DNA from: Proteromonas lacertae
Taxonomy: Eukaryota > Sar > Bigyra > Opalinata > Proteromonadidae
Reading direction: 5' to 3'
Assembly: GCA_002245135.1 (NCBI GenBank)
Contig: NGBS01000046.1
Span: forward strand, 1-52,538
Length of the DNA stretch: 52,538 nucleotides
The notes under the pieces were generated by a model. That model ran no database searches and had not been told where the DNA came from. It was given only the letters and a program-made list of their open reading frames with translations. Shown here in pieces: positions 1 through 13,098 of the stretch (its first letter is position 1; each line of letters opens with the position of its first letter). Both the position numbers and the translations under genes were made by a program.

Positions 1-3000
1 ACTTCACTCTTGACTTAAGCTTCTTCATCATTTACATTCATCATCATCATCTTCATATTTCTCTGTATTATCTTCTTTATCACTCATTTTAGCTAACTCA
101 GGTTCCATTAGATTACTTTCATTCACGATATATTCCACATCTTCGAAGTTACATTCATCAAGTATATCTTTACTTTCTTCTTTTATTTCATCTTTCACTT
201 CTTCATCAACTTCCAGGACTTCTTCATTTCATTTTCGGTATTATCAACTTCTTCTTTTAATATCACATCATCATCATCTTCATATTTCTCTGTATTATCT
301 TCTTTATCACTCATTTTAGCTAACTCAGGTTCCATTAGATTACTTTCATTCACGATATATTCCACATCTTCGAAGTTACATTCATCAAGTATATCTTTAC
401 TTTCTTCTTTTATTTCATCTTTCACTTCTTCATCAACTTCCAGGACTTCTTCACCTTCTTCTATTCCTTCTTCATTATCAAGACTAGCTATTCTTAAATC
501 ATCATCTTCTAATTTTCTTATATCACTTTCACATATTAATTCACATTTATATATTTCTATTTGACTTACTGCAGCTTCTTCATCATTTTATTTCATCATC
601 ATCATCTTCATATTTCTCTGTATTATCTCTTTATCACTCATTTTAGCTAACTCAGGTTCCATTAGATTACTTTCATTCACGATATATTCCACATCTTCGA
701 AGTTACATTCATCAAGTATATCTTTACTTTCTTCTTTTATTTCATCTTTCACTTCTTCATCAACTTCCACTTCTTCACCTTCTTCTATTCCTTCTTCGGC
801 ATTATCAAGACTAGCTATTCTTAAATCATCATCTTCTAATTTTCTTATATCACTTTCACATATTAATTCACATTTATATATTTCTATTTGACTTAAGCTT
901 CTTCATCATTTACTATTTCATCATCATCATCTTCATATTTCTCTGTATTATCTTCTTTATCACTCATTTTAGCTAACTCAGGGTTCCCATTAGATTACTT
1001 TCATTCACGATATATTCCACATCTTCGAAGTTACATTCATCAAGTATATCTTTACTTTCTTCTTTTATTTTATCTTTCACTTCTTCATCAACTTCCAGGA
1101 CTTCTTCATTTAAACCATTTTCGGTATTATCAACTTCTTCTTTTAATATCACATCATCATCATCTTCATATTTCTCTGTATTATCTTCTTTATCACTCAT
1201 TTTAGCTAACTCAGGTTCCATTAGATTACTTTCATTCACGATATATTCCACATCTTCGAAGTTACATTCATCAAGTATATCTTTACTTTCTTCTTTTATT
1301 TCATCTTTCACTTCTTCATCAACTTCCAGGACTTCTTCATTTAAACCATTTTCGGTATTATCAACTTCTTCTTTTAATATCACATCATCATCATCTTCAT
1401 ATTTCTCTGTATTATCTCCTTTATCACTCATTTTAGCTAACTCAGGTTCCATTAGATTACTTTCATTCACAGATATATTCCACATCTTCGAAGTTACATT
1501 CATCAAGTATATCTTTACTTTCTTCTTTTATTTCATCTTTCACTTCTTCATCAACTTCCAGGACTTCTTCATTTAAACCATTTTCGGTATTATCAACTTC
1601 TTCTTTTAATATCACATCATCATCATCTTCATATTTCTCTGTATTATCTTCTTTATCACTCATTTTAGGCTAACTCAGGTTCCATTAGATTACTTTCATT
1701 CACGATATATTCCACATCTTCGAAGTTACATTCATCAAGTATATCTTTACTTTCTTCTTTTATTTCATCTTTCACTTCTTCATCAACTTCCAGGACTTCT
1801 TCATTTAAACCATTTTCGGTATTATCAACTTCTTCTTTTAATATCACATCATCATCATCTTCATATTTCTCTGTATTATCTTCTTTATCACTCATTTTAG
1901 CTAACTCAGGTTCCATTAGATTACTTTCATTCACGATATATTCCACATCTTCGAAGTTACATTCATCAAGTATATCTTTACTTTCTTCTTTATTTTATCT
2001 TTCACTTCTTCATCAACTTCCAGGACTTCTTCACCTTCTTCTATTCCTTCTTCGGCATTATCAAGACTAGCTATTCTTAAATCATCATCTTTCTAATTTT
2101 CTTATATCACTTTCACATATTTAATTCACATTTATATATTTCTAGTTGACTTACTGCAGCTTCTTCATCATTTACTATTTCATCATCATCATCTTCATAT
2201 TTCTCTGTATTATCTTCTTTATCACTCATTTTAGCTAACTCAGGTTCCATTAGATTACTTTCATTCACGATATATTCCACATCTTCGAAGTTACATTCAT
2301 CAAGTATATCTTTACTTTCTTCTTTTATTTCATCTTTCACTTCTTCATCAACTTCCAGGACTTCTTCATTTAAACCATTTCGGTATTATCAACTTCTTCT
2401 TTTAATATCACATCATCATCATCTTCATATTTCTCTGTATTATCTTCTTTATCACTCATTTTTAGCTAACTCAGGTTCCATTAGATTACTTTCATTCACG
2501 ATATATTCCACATCTTCGAAGTTACATTCATCAAGTATATCTTTACTTTCTTCTTTTATTTCATCTTTCACTTCTTCATCAACTTCCAGGACTTCTTCAT
2601 TTAAACCATTTTCGGTATTATCAACTTCTTCTTTTAATATCACATCATCATCATCTTCATATTTCTCTGTATTATCTTCTTTATCACTCATTTTAGCTAA
2701 CTCAGGTTCCATTAGATTACTTTCATTCACGATATATTCCACATCTTCGAAGTTACATTCATCAAGTATATTCTTTACTTTCTTCTTTTATTTTATCTTT
2801 CACTTCTTCATCAACTTCCAGGACTTCTTCACCTTCTTCTATTCCTTCTTCGGCATTATCAAGACTAGCTATTCTTAAATCATCATCTTCTAATTTTCTT
2901 TATATCACTTTCACATATTAATTCACATTTATATATTTCTAGTTGACTTACTGCAGCTTCTTCATCATTTACTATTTCATCATCATCATCTTCATATTTC

Positions 3001-3820
3001 TCTGTATTATCTTCTTTATCACTCATTTTAGCTAACTCAGGTTCCATTAGATTACTTTCATTCACGATATATTCCACATCTTCGAAGTTACATTCATCAA
3101 GTATATCTTTACTTTCTTCTTTTATTTCATCTTTCACTTCTTCATCAACTTCCAGGACTTCTTCACCTTCTTCTATTCCTTCTTCGGCATTATCAAGACT
3201 AGCTACTCTTAAATCATCATCTTCTAATTTTCTTATATCACTTTCACATATTAATTCACATTTATATATTTCTAGTTGACTTACTGCAGCTTCTTCATCA
3301 TTTACTATTTCATCATCATCATCTTCATATTTCTCTGTATTATCTTCTTTATCACTCATTTTAGCTAACTCAGGTTCCATTAGATTACTTTCATTCACGA
3401 TATATTCCACATCTTCGAAGTTACATTCATCAAGTATATCTTTACTTTCTTCTTTTATTTCATCTTTCACTTCTTCATCAACTTCCAGGACTTCTTCACC
3501 TTCTTCTATTCCTTCTTCGGCATTATCAAGACTAGCTATTCTTAAATCATCATCTTCTAATTTTCTTATATCACTTTCACATATTAATTCACATTTATAT
3601 ATTTCTAGTTGACTTACTGCAGCTTCTTCATCATTTACTATTTCATCATCATCATCTTCATATTTCTCTGTATTATCTTCTTTATCACTCATTTTAGCTA
3701 ACTCAGGTTCCATTAGATTACTTTCATTCACGATATATTCCACATCTTCGAAGTTACATTCATCAAGTATATCTTTACTTTCTTCTTTTATTTCATCTTT
3801 CACTTCTTCATCAACTTCCA
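1..3820 (-). repeat. Mosaic of 333-bp and 231-bp tandem repeats (111- and 77-residue units)
   Basis: The marker gctaac recurs at 3031, 3364 and 3697, a 333-bp period, and at 1205 and 1436, a 231-bp period with +1 slips elsewhere. Both unit types share the block DECNFEDVEYIVNESNLMEP followed by AKMSDKEDNTEKYEDDDD. They differ in the linker: a long one with EAAVSQLEIYKCEL in the 111-residue unit, a short one with EEVDNTENGLNEE in the 77-residue unit. Left of 2883 the copies carry single-base indels against the consensus, for example doubled g and c at about 980 and an extra g at 1669. Confidence 0.9.
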
Positions 3821-6565
3821 TCACTTCTTCACATTCTTCTATTCTTTCTTCGGCATTATCAACATTACATAATCTTAAATCATCATCTTCTACCTTCTTT
3901 ATATCACTTTCACCTATTATATCACTTTTATATATTAACATTGCACTTATTTCATCACATATTTCTTCTTCTTCTAATATCACTTCCTCATTCTTTAACC
4001 CATCCACTTCACTTTCATTTTCACTTAATAACTCATTCAATTCTTCATCATTATACAATCTTTCTTCTTTTAATAAGTCATCATTCACATTATCATCTTC
4101 TTCTTTTATCATTTCTTCATCTTTGTATATCTCATCTTCATTCTTTATCTCTTCTAAATCAAGTTCATCATTATCATTATCATTGTACTTTATTGCTTCC
4201 ATTAACTCGATATTGTCTTCACTCAGTATATCTTTACTCTCATTTAACTTATTATCATTCAATAATCCATTCACATCACTTTCATTTTCATTTAACACTT
4301 CTTCTTCAACTTCCATCACTTCTTCACATTCTTCTATTCTTTCTTCAGCATTATCAACATTACATAATCTTAAATCATCATCTTCTACCTTCTTTATATC
4401 ACTTTCACCTATTATATCACTTTTATATATTAACATTGCACTTATTTCATCACATATTTCTTCTTCTTCTAATATCACTTCCTCATTCTTTAACCCATCC
4501 ACTTCACTTTCATTTTCACTTAATAACTCATTCAATTCTTCATCATTATACAATCTTTCTTCTTTTAATAAGTCATCATTCATATTATCATCTTCTTCTT
4601 TTATCATTTCTTCATCTTTGTATATCTCATCTTCATTCTTTATCTCTTCTAAATCAAGTTCATCATTATCATTATCATTGTACTTTATTGCTTCCATTAA
4701 CTCGATATTGTCTTCATTCAGTATATCTTTACTCTCATTTAACTTATTATCATTCAATAATCCATTCACATCACTTTCATTTTCATTTAACACTTCTTCT
4801 TCAACTTCCATCACTTCTTCACATTCTTCTATTCTTTCTTCAGCATTATCAACATTACATAATCTTAAATCATCATCTTCTACCTTCTTTATATCACTTT
4901 CACCTATTATATCACTTTTATATATTAACATTGCACTTATTTCATCACATATTTCTTCTTCTTCTAATATCACTTCCTCATTCTTTAACCCATCCACTTC
5001 ACTTTCATTTTCACTTAATAACTCATTCAATTCTTCATCATTATACAATCTTTCTTCTTTTAATAAGTCATCATTCATATTATCATCTTCTTCTTTTATC
5101 ATTTCTTCATCTTTGTATATCTCATCTTCATTCTTTATCTCTTCTAAATCAAGTTCATCATTATCATTATCATTGTACTTTATTGCTTCCATTAACTCGA
5201 TATTGTCTTCATTCAGTATATCTTTACTCTCATTTAACTTATTATCATTCAATAATCCATTCACATCACTTTCATTTTCATTTAACACTTCTTCTTCAAC
5301 TTCCATCACTTCTTCACATTCTTCTATTCTTTCTTCAGCATTATCAACATTACATAATCTTAAATCATCATCTTCTACCTTCTTTATATCACTTTCACCT
5401 ATTATATCACTTTTATATATTAACATTGCACTTATTTCATCACATATTTCTTCTTCTTCTAATATCACTTCCTCATTCTTTAACCCATCCACTTCACTTT
5501 CATTTTCACTTAATAACTCATTCAATTCTTCATCATTATACAATCTTTCTTCTTTTAATAAGTCATCATTCATATTATCTTCTTCTTCTTTTATCATTTC
5601 TTCATCTTTGTATATCTCATCTTCATTCTTTATCTCTTCTAAATCAAGTTCATCATTATCATTATCATTGTACTTTATTGCTTCCATTAACTCGATATTG
5701 TCTTCACTCAGTATATCTTTACTCTCATTTAACTTATTATCATTCAATAATCCATTCACATCACTTTCATTTTCATTTAACACTTCTTCTTCAACTTCCA
5801 TCACTTCTTCACATTCTTCTATTCTTTCTTCAGCATTATCAACATTACATAATCTTAAATCATCATCTTCTACCTTCTTTATATCACTTTCACCTATTAT
5901 ATCACTTTTATATATTAACATTGCACTTATTTCATCACATATTTCTTCTTCTTCTAATATCACTTCCTCATTCTTTAACCCATCCACTTCACTTTCATTT
6001 TCACTTAATAACTCATTCAATTCTTCATCATTATACAACCTTTCTTCTTTTAATAAATCATCTTCTTCATTTGCTTGTTCATTATTCTCACTGTTTATAT
6101 ATGATAAATCTTCATTACCATAGTTTGGATAATTACATGTTATATATTCACATTCTTCTATGTCAATTTCATCTAATATTCCACATGATACATTTAAATT
6201 GCTTATATCTTCTTCTTCTTCTTCACTTGATGTAGGACTTATAATACCAGGTTCAATTGTCTGTTCTATATTATCTGTGTTAATGATCAAATCTGTATAA
6301 ACTATATTATCTTCATTTAAAATATCGAATGATTCATTGTTATGTTTAGCGTTAGTGAGTGAAGCAATTGATGCTAGTGCGCTTATAGATCTATCACTTA
6401 TATCATTAGTTATGTAGCTTTCATCATCATGGTAATTCTTCTTCTGATGGGTCTTCTATTTAAATTGGGTAGTAATCTGCATAAAAAGTCTTGAGTTTGT
6501 TCAAAATAAGTGATTGTGTGATCTCTAAAATCTTCTAATGATTTAAGAGTTATTTCCTTTTCCAT
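1..6565 (-). CDS. Highly acidic tandem-repeat protein (partial, runs off the left edge)
   Basis: The likely start is the ATG at 6565, which opens with MEKEITLKSLEDFRDHT and about 40 non-repetitive residues. Two frame changes around 6425-6450 separate this start from a long open frame (about 6420-2883) of at least 1135 residues made almost wholly of Glu, Asp, Asn, Leu, Ile and Ser. That frame holds four full 165-residue repeats plus a partial one, then 111-residue repeats. Downstream (2882-1) the same repeat families continue with 77- and 111-residue units, but single-base insertions or deletions break the frame repeatedly. There is no signal peptide, membrane segment or known domain; the composition suggests an extended, strongly negative, disordered or helical protein. 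Most breaks change homopolymer length against neighbouring repeats, so they may be read or assembly errors rather than decay. The function is unknown. The gene is divergent from the CDK-like gene at 6665, about 100 bp away. Confidence 0.6.
3820..6062 (-). repeat. 495-bp tandem repeat array (about 4.5 copies, 165-residue unit)
   Basis: The marker tcattca recurs at 4081, 4576, 5071 and 5566, an exact 495-bp period. The units are nearly identical, with a few substitutions such as the Ser/Asn swap in KDILSEDN and KDILNEDN. Each unit encodes one 165-residue acidic block from DDLLKEERLYNDEE to EEMIKEEDDN. The period is a multiple of three and the frame is kept throughout. Confidence 0.95.
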
Positions 6566-6656
6566 TATATATTTTATATTTTTTAATAAACTAAATTAAG
6601 GTTTTAATTGAAATTGAAAAATTCAAATTTATTATGAAATTTTTGTCAGTTTCATA

Positions 6657-6664
6657 AAGCTTGA
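6657..6664. promoter_or_regulatory. AAGCTTGA promoter-like element
   Basis: It abuts the start codon of the CDK-like gene and lies 92 bp upstream of the acidic repeat gene. It is an instance of the recurrent CAAGC/AAGCTTG motif. Confidence 0.45.
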
Positions 6665-7684
6665 ATGGATTTGATTGAAAAAGAATTAAATCATGAATTT
6701 CATGTTGTATGATATTGAAAATATAGTTTTAGATAAGCTTTATTGGAAGAGGAAGTTTTGGCATGGTTTACAAAGTAAAAAGTCTGGCAACTGATCTAGT
6801 TTATGCAGTTAAAAGAATACAGTGTGATATAGATGAAGGAATGTTGAATTCATCTATTTTACGTGAAATTTCGATATTGAAAACTTTAAAACATAATTCC
6901 TTGACTATGTATTAATAATTGTGTTTCATTTTCCTAGTTTGAAAGATATAAAAGTTACAGATATTTCAGTGAACTTATTCTTTGATTATTATCCAATGTC
7001 ACTATCATTACTTATACAGACTCAAATTAATCAACAAATTAATCAAGATTATATCAAATTCATTATGAAATCCATATTTGAAGGAATTAATTATTGTCAT
7101 TCATGTTATAACATCATTCATCGTGATTTGAAACCTCAAGTATTTTTAAATACTAAATCTATAATGTAATTCAATAGAATATTTTCATTGATAATGATGG
7201 AAATGTAAAAATTGGTGATTTTGGATTGGCAAGGATATTAAGTCCATCTTCAAGAGCATTATCACCAAATGTAACATCTCTGTGGTATAAAGCTCCTGAG
7301 ATATTATTCTGTTTATCATCCTATAATACTAAATGTGATATTTGGTCAATAGGATGTATATTTTATGAGATTGTGAATGGTAATGCATTATTCCAGGATG
7401 TTAGATCTGAAGTTGATATGATTTTTAAAATGATAAAAATATTTGGAAGTATAAAGAATGATGATTTACAATATGTTTCTGATTTTCCTATAAATTATCA
7501 GAATCTACCTCGTTTTATTGAACAACCAGTTGAATCTCTTTTACCAAATTGTGATAATAATGGTATAGAGTTATTCAAAGTATAATAATATATATTTCTA
7601 TTGTAACTGTAGAAAATAATGGTTTATAATCCAAAAGATAGAATATCAGCAGAAGATGCCTTGAAATTGTCATATTTTAAATAG
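6665..7684 (+). CDS. CDK-like serine/threonine protein kinase
   Basis: This is a small CMGC kinase of about 305 residues, roughly one bare kinase domain. Visible features in order are the glycine loop IGRGSFGMVY, the ATP-binding lysine in VYAVKRI, a PSTAIRE-helix equivalent NSSILREISIL, the catalytic loop HRDLKPQN, the magnesium loop GDFGLARIL, and the CDK-style activation segment VTSLWYKAPE. The short C-lobe ends in NPKDRISAEDAL. Introns are 6707-6732 (26 nt), 7140-7177 and 7580-7612, all GTAT...AG. The join near 6905-6925 (after LKTLKHN) does not keep frame under the GTAT-TAG rule and needs an unusual intron or a small indel. The CDK cyclin-binding helix is recognisable, but the exact subfamily is not. 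The AAGCTTGA motif abuts the start codon. Confidence 0.85.
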
Positions 7685-7792
7685 ATATCAATAAGTAATT
7701 GTGTAGTAGATTGTATTTGTTGTAATTTTAGAGTTAAATAATAAAAAGAGAGAGATAATTACTAAAATACTCAAATTGTAATACTTTTTTAC

Positions 7793-10700
7793 TTATGCAT
7801 CAATCGATTTTCTATTTCTCTCCAACGATCTTTTAGTTAACAAATCATCAATACTTCTAAACAATTCAGTGGCTGTTTGATTAGCAACAATAACTGATTT
7901 ATCTTGAACAGCTGCTTGTAATACATCATACAATTCATATAATAGAATGAGATCCATTTGTTCATCTTCTGTAGACATTGCATTATAACTATAATATTAA
8001 TAAATATATTAATCTATATACATAGCTTGTAAAGACCTCATAAAATTAACCAAACAAGTGGAAATTATATTTTGATGTTTTACATCATCTGATTTTGATT
8101 TTTGATCATAATAATATTTGATTCTTTTCACTAATTCAGTCATAAACAATGGACATTGAGAAATAGCCTATTGAATATGAATAATATATATATATATATA
8201 TATATAAATTATACAATACACAAAGACACACTTTTATTACTACATAATAAATCTTTCATTGTATTAGACACAGTTGGATCTTCCATTCTTTGTAAATGTT
8301 TTAAAAATGAACCAATTCTAATAATTGAATTTGAATCTGAGAGTAATGGATTCTTTCTTTCACCATATAGTTCTAATGATTTCTGTATAGAATTGAAAGC
8401 TAAACTTGCAAATGATGGTTCACCTAATCCAGCTAAATAAACAGGCATTACTTGATCTAATATTTCTATTTTATGATTCATATCAATTGATTCCATCTTG
8501 GCAATATATGGAGCAACTTTGAGTATAATATTATAGGCGAATTCTTTTAAATTGGCAGTGCCATTGGAGATCAAATTGATTAACAGAGGAATCATTCCTT
8601 TCTTTATACCAATTAATAATCTTCCTTCATTCAAATAACATAATGAATTTCTATATATATATAGATAGTATTAAAAATAGAAATATTAGAATATTTATAT
8701 ATAATAATAATAATATATATACAATGCTTGAACAGCATATGATTTCACATTTTTCTCATTATTTGGTGCTAAATATGGTATTAATATTCCAATTGTATCA
8801 ACTTCTTCTAATGGAGTTTGCAACGTCTGTTCCATTGCTGCTGATTTGATGATTTTAAATATTGTCAACTATAATAAATACAATAAATACATAAAAATAC
8901 ATGTATTTTCTGTAATAATTCAATATTCTCTTCATTATTGGTTGTTGGTTCGTATTGTAACAATGACAATATTGTTCCTAATAATTCTCTATCATTTAAA
9001 CATGTTTTTACTGCTTTATCTCCTTCTGCATAATCACTGATAATTTCTATTACTTTGTGAGTATAAGTTATATCATCTTCACTATTGGCTTTGATTAATT
9101 GTTTTAATGTGTCAGTCAGTGAAATTAACAACCCTGATTTACTAAACATAAAACACCAAAAGTATTTCAATTCGCCGAATTCTAAGACAAAATTTATACC
9201 ATCAATTGCAATATGGATCAAATTCCTATTAATAAAATAAAATATATTTAAAAAAGTAAAAGTAAAAATATAATATATATTATACTTTCCAACAGTATAA
9301 TCACTCTTCAATAATTTCACTAATGCAGGAATACCACCACAAGCAATTAAACTTCTTACTAACGATTCATTAGTAGTAGAATTCATATCTAAATCATCAT
9401 CATATTTCTGACTGAATATCTCTTTAATAAACAATGCAGCAATATTTCTTATCTCAATAGTGTTGGTATAATCACAAAATTGAATAATTAAAGGAAAGAT
9501 TCCAACTAATAAAATGGTTTCCATACTTTTAGGTTCACTTTCTATAGCACTATATAATAGTTTCAATGTATATAATTTAACATCATTATCATTATATTCC
9601 AATAATGGAAATAAGGAAGAAATGACGTGAATTGTGAGAAATGAAGCTTTTAAATCAGGTTCTTGATTAAATAATTCCATTATCTGAATACAAGATTGAA
9701 TTATTATATTTTTAGTATTAGAAGCATCACTTACATTAAGATGATTAATTTGAGTTTGTAACTCATTCTCTAAACGATGTCTTTCTAACTTATCAATTCC
9801 TAAAATATCATCTTCATCTATATATATATATAAAATAATAATAAATACCACTATCACTAAAATCTAAATTAGCAAAATCTTCATCTAAACTTCTCGTATC
9901 CATTTCTTTCAATGATAAATGTATTGAAGTTGGTAAATCATTACTTTCATTTGATAATAAATCATCAAATATCGTATCATCCTCATCATTATCATCTTCA
10001 CGATACATCGTCAAATCACCTTTATTAAATCTCAATGTATTTGATTCAATTGTCGGTGTTTGTCTCACCTTTGGTTTTCTTAATGATGAATGAGGTACTG
10101 ATGATTCTTGTTTAACCTCCTTCTGTGGATTCATCCAAGGATGCTTAAGTAACTCACCTGCTGATAATCTAAACGTTGGTTCTTTTTTAAAACACTCTAA
10201 TAGGAATTCTTTACATTGTGAAGATACTATATCTGGTATAGGAGGATGATCATCTTGTACTATTCTGTATAACGCTGCCATTGGCTGTAAATCGTAATAA
10301 GGAGGTGATCCAGTCATCAACTCAATAATTGTACAACCTACACTCCAAATATCACATGCTGATGTTGGTCCTGCCATTTGTATTACTTCTGGAGCCATCC
10401 AATAGGGTGTACCAACTACTGTCGCCTCTTGTGATTCATTTAGTGCAACTGCTACACCGAAATCTGCTAATTTTACTACACTTTCTTTAGTTGTGAGTAT
10501 ATTTGCGCCTTTTATATCACTATATAAAATAATAATTATAAACATTATACCGATGTACTACACCTTGATTATGTAGATAAGCTAATCCTTCTAATACTTG
10601 CTTAATGTATCTTACACATAACACTTCAGTCAGTGTGTTGAATTTCTTAATTATATCTGACAAACTTCCATTTTCTATGTATTCTATGATTATATATAGG

Positions 10701-11026
10701 TTATTTTCAGTATTAATTGTATCAACATATTTGACTATATTGGGATGATTCAATCGTTTTAATAAATCAACTTCTACAGTCAATGATTTGATTTGATCGT
10801 GAGATATATTATTTAACCCAATTCTCTTGATTGCTACAAAATCTCCTGTTTCACTGTTCATACCTTTGTATACTACACCATATCCACCTTTTCCAATTTG
10901 ATCGCCGATTTGCTACAAATAAAGATTCAAAAATACGTAAGGCATTAATCTTCTAGGGTCATCTTCTTTTTCTACTCTTGATTGAGTCAAATGTCCTCCT
11001 CTCTTGTCAAGCTTCTTTTTCAACAT
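7793..11026 (-). CDS. Cdc7/SepA-type (septation initiation / MAP3K-epsilon) protein kinase with C-terminal armadillo-like repeats
   Basis: Nine exons join in frame to a protein of about 967 residues. Introns are 10936-10913 (24 nt), 10550-10520, 9848-9818, 9285-9226, 8900-8869, 8722-8651, 8214-8168 and 8021-7989. The N-terminal kinase domain (about residues 30-285) shows [38 protein letters not shown] and [11 protein letters not shown], the STE-group hallmark. An acidic linker follows, then about 550 residues of leucine-rich helical segments such as [13 protein letters not shown] and [10 protein letters not shown], as in ARM repeats. This domain order is that of fission-yeast Cdc7, Dictyostelium SepA and plant MAP3K epsilon. 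Those kinases act at the spindle pole or centrosome to trigger cytokinesis downstream of a small GTPase. The catalytic residues appear intact. A CAAGCC element lies 45 bp upstream of the start. Confidence 0.9.
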
Positions 11027-11154
11027 CTCAATACCAAAATAAATAAAAAAATTGAAGTTTGTCCTTGAAACAAGCCAAACGTAATTCAAACTTATATTCA
11101 ATTTCCCAAATCAATTTTCACAAATATAAAATAAAATACAATACAAAATAAGAA

Positions 11155-11859
11155 TTATTCGACTGAAGCTGCTGCTTCAATATCAGCAGGTGTAACTAAA
11201 TCACCATCAATCTTTTTCAACTGAGGAACAAACTTTAAGACTTTCAATTTAGCTTCTTCACGACTCATACCTTCATATATTGGATTACCTACAAAAAGAA
11301 CATCTCTGAGGTTTGGCAAAGCAGACTATTTGAATAATATGGCAATAATATCAATTTTATACCAATTTTTGAATTTCAGACCAATTAGAGATTTTATTAT
11401 TACTCATATACAACGTTGTCAAGTTACGAAGAATGTTGATACCACTCAATGAAGTAATTAAATTATATGACAACCATAATTCTTCTAATGTATCACTTAC
11501 ATCTTCTAATTTTTCAATACGACGAATTTGATTTCTTCCAAGTGAAAGAATTCTTAAAGATTTCATACCAGGAAGGGCAATCATTCTATCAATTGAATTG
11601 GTTGATAATGATAATTGTCTATAGTAAATTTAAATTAGATAAAAGGTTAAAATACTCGCATTCTCTCAATTCGTTTAAGGAGTTATCCATTTTAGCAATT
11701 GGTGGTATTTGACATATTAATTTTATACACTTTGCTTCAGATGGTTTTTCACCTGTCTTTTCAGCCTAATAAATCACAAAAAATAAAAATACCCATCTTT
11801 TAAGTGCTTCAGATATACTGGTCTATAATGAAAATTTGATAAATATATTATACTGCCAT
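11155..11859 (-). CDS. DNAL1: Axonemal dynein light chain 1 (LC1, leucine-rich repeat)
   Basis: Five exons join in frame to exactly 190 residues, the length I recall for human DNAL1. The first exon is only six bases (Met-Ala). Introns are 11853-11823, 11792-11766, 11655-11619 and 11362-11326. The protein opens MATSISEALKRWAEKTG, then shows SEAKCIKLICQIPPIAKMD, LRR segments such as SLRILSLGRNQIRR and TLEELWLSYNLI, and the cap LPNLRDVLFVGNPIYEG. This matches the LC1 family closely. LC1 binds the microtubule-binding domain of the outer-arm dynein gamma heavy chain and tunes ciliary beating. Its presence implies motile cilia with outer dynein arms. The gene is head-to-head with the TPR gene at 11965, about 105 bp apart, with a shared AAGCTTGGCTTG element between. 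Confidence 0.96.
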
Positions 11860-11913
11860 TTATATTAGATGATTAATAATTAAAAAATGATTTTAAAAAT
11901 ATGAGAAACGGCA

Positions 11914-11925
11914 AAGCTTGGCTTG
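11914..11925. promoter_or_regulatory. AAGCTTGGCTTG promoter-like element
   Basis: It sits in the 105-bp divergent promoter of DNAL1 and the TPR gene, with two motif copies in tandem. Confidence 0.5.
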
Positions 11926-11964
11926 TAAGTTTTTCTTTTTTCTTTTTTTTTGATTTTCTATTGA

Positions 11965-13034
11965 ATGAGCCAGAATAATATACTACCTGTGGAACAAAAA
12001 GTATTGAATCTATCTAAATATTTTATTGATGTATAAACCATTTGTGTAATGTCTTTTTAGGGTAATTATAACGCAGCATTAAAAGAATTAGATAATAATC
12101 TAGAAGAATATAAATCAATAGGATTACTACCAGATGATGATATGGATTATATAACAGAAGCATCAATGTTGTGTAATACTCACGCCTGTTTATTATTACA
12201 AGGTGGTTTATTAGAAGATGCTAATTCCTTACTGAAAAGAGCAATCAGTTTAACTTCATTAATAATCCAATCCAATCCAAAGTCTTTTTTCTCACTTCAA
12301 GCTAGATCAAGTGCTTTATATAATATGGGTAAATACGAAGAAATATTACATCATTTACCTCAATGTTTAACTTATTATATGAGGTGTTTAGAATCAGATG
12401 AAGTTATCTTTGAACTCTGTAAATATCATGCGAATGAAAGAGGTAGTGTAGATAGTTGCACATTAGCGTCAGATTATTTAAATATTGCTCGAATTTTGAA
12501 TGAATTAAATAAACCAATTTTAACTAAAGAATATCTTAATTCAGCTATTCAAAATTTAAATGCAAGTTTAGAATTATCTAATCGTGATAAACCTGCAATA
12601 AAAAGAATATTTGTATCAGCGTTGTATAATTTAGGGATAATTGAAGAAAAACTAGAAAATGTATAAAACAAAGAATGTTTATATAAATATTTATAGTTTA
12701 AAAATGCTGAGAATGCATTTAATCATGGATTTAAAATTTGTGAAGAAGAATGGGGTGAAAGTGAAGAAATAACAAATGTATTAATGAAAAAATTAAAAGA
12801 AATAAAATATAAAAATGTTAGAATAAATGAAGAGAAGAGAATAAAGAAAGAAGAGAAAAAAGAAAGAGAGTTTATGATGATAGAAAATAGTATATATTTT
12901 ATTATTTGGAATGAATATTTTTATAAAACATAGAAATGGGAAATTCTCCTTATAGACCATCGCCTCCTAAAAGTAAAAGTAAAAGAAATGTTAGAAATAA
13001 TAATGTAAGACAATTATTTTATAATAGAAATTAA
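11965..13034 (+). CDS. Tetratricopeptide-repeat-like protein, unknown function
   Basis: Starting at the ATG at 11965 (MSQNNILPVEQKVLNLSKYF), four exons join in frame to 319 residues. Introns are 12031-12060, 12661-12696 and 12890-12933. Helical pairs with TPR-like spacing fill most of the protein: GNYNAALKELDNNLEEYKS, then HACLLLQGGLLEDANSLLKR, ALYNMGKYEEI, SDYLNIARILNELNKP and ALYNLGIIEEKLE, ending with KNAENAFNHGFKICEEEWGE. The C-terminus is basic and disordered (PSPPKSKSKRNVRNNN). An upstream ATG at 11901 followed by GTAAGT could add a 5' untranslated or coding exon. It shares a short divergent promoter with DNAL1, which makes a ciliary role possible, but that is inference only. Confidence 0.7.
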
Positions 13035-13098
13035 TATAAATATTGTTTTTATTTATTAAATACCTTTTTTTATTATTTTCTTTTAAACAAATTTTTAT

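Noticed and set aside
1-2890. A CRISPR array or satellite at the left edge
   Set aside because: The repeats are 231-495 bp, have no spacers, and encode protein in a constant frame.
3941-6235. Long plus-strand open frames opposite the acidic repeat gene (rich in His/Leu or Ser)
   Set aside because: They are mirror frames of a stop-poor repeat; their composition is low complexity and they follow the repeat period, so they are shadows.
6895-6905. TTCCTTGAC resembling a U12-type branch site in the CDK-like gene
   Set aside because: No matching U12 donor upstream and no acceptor at the expected distance; chance match is likely even though SNRNP35 is present.
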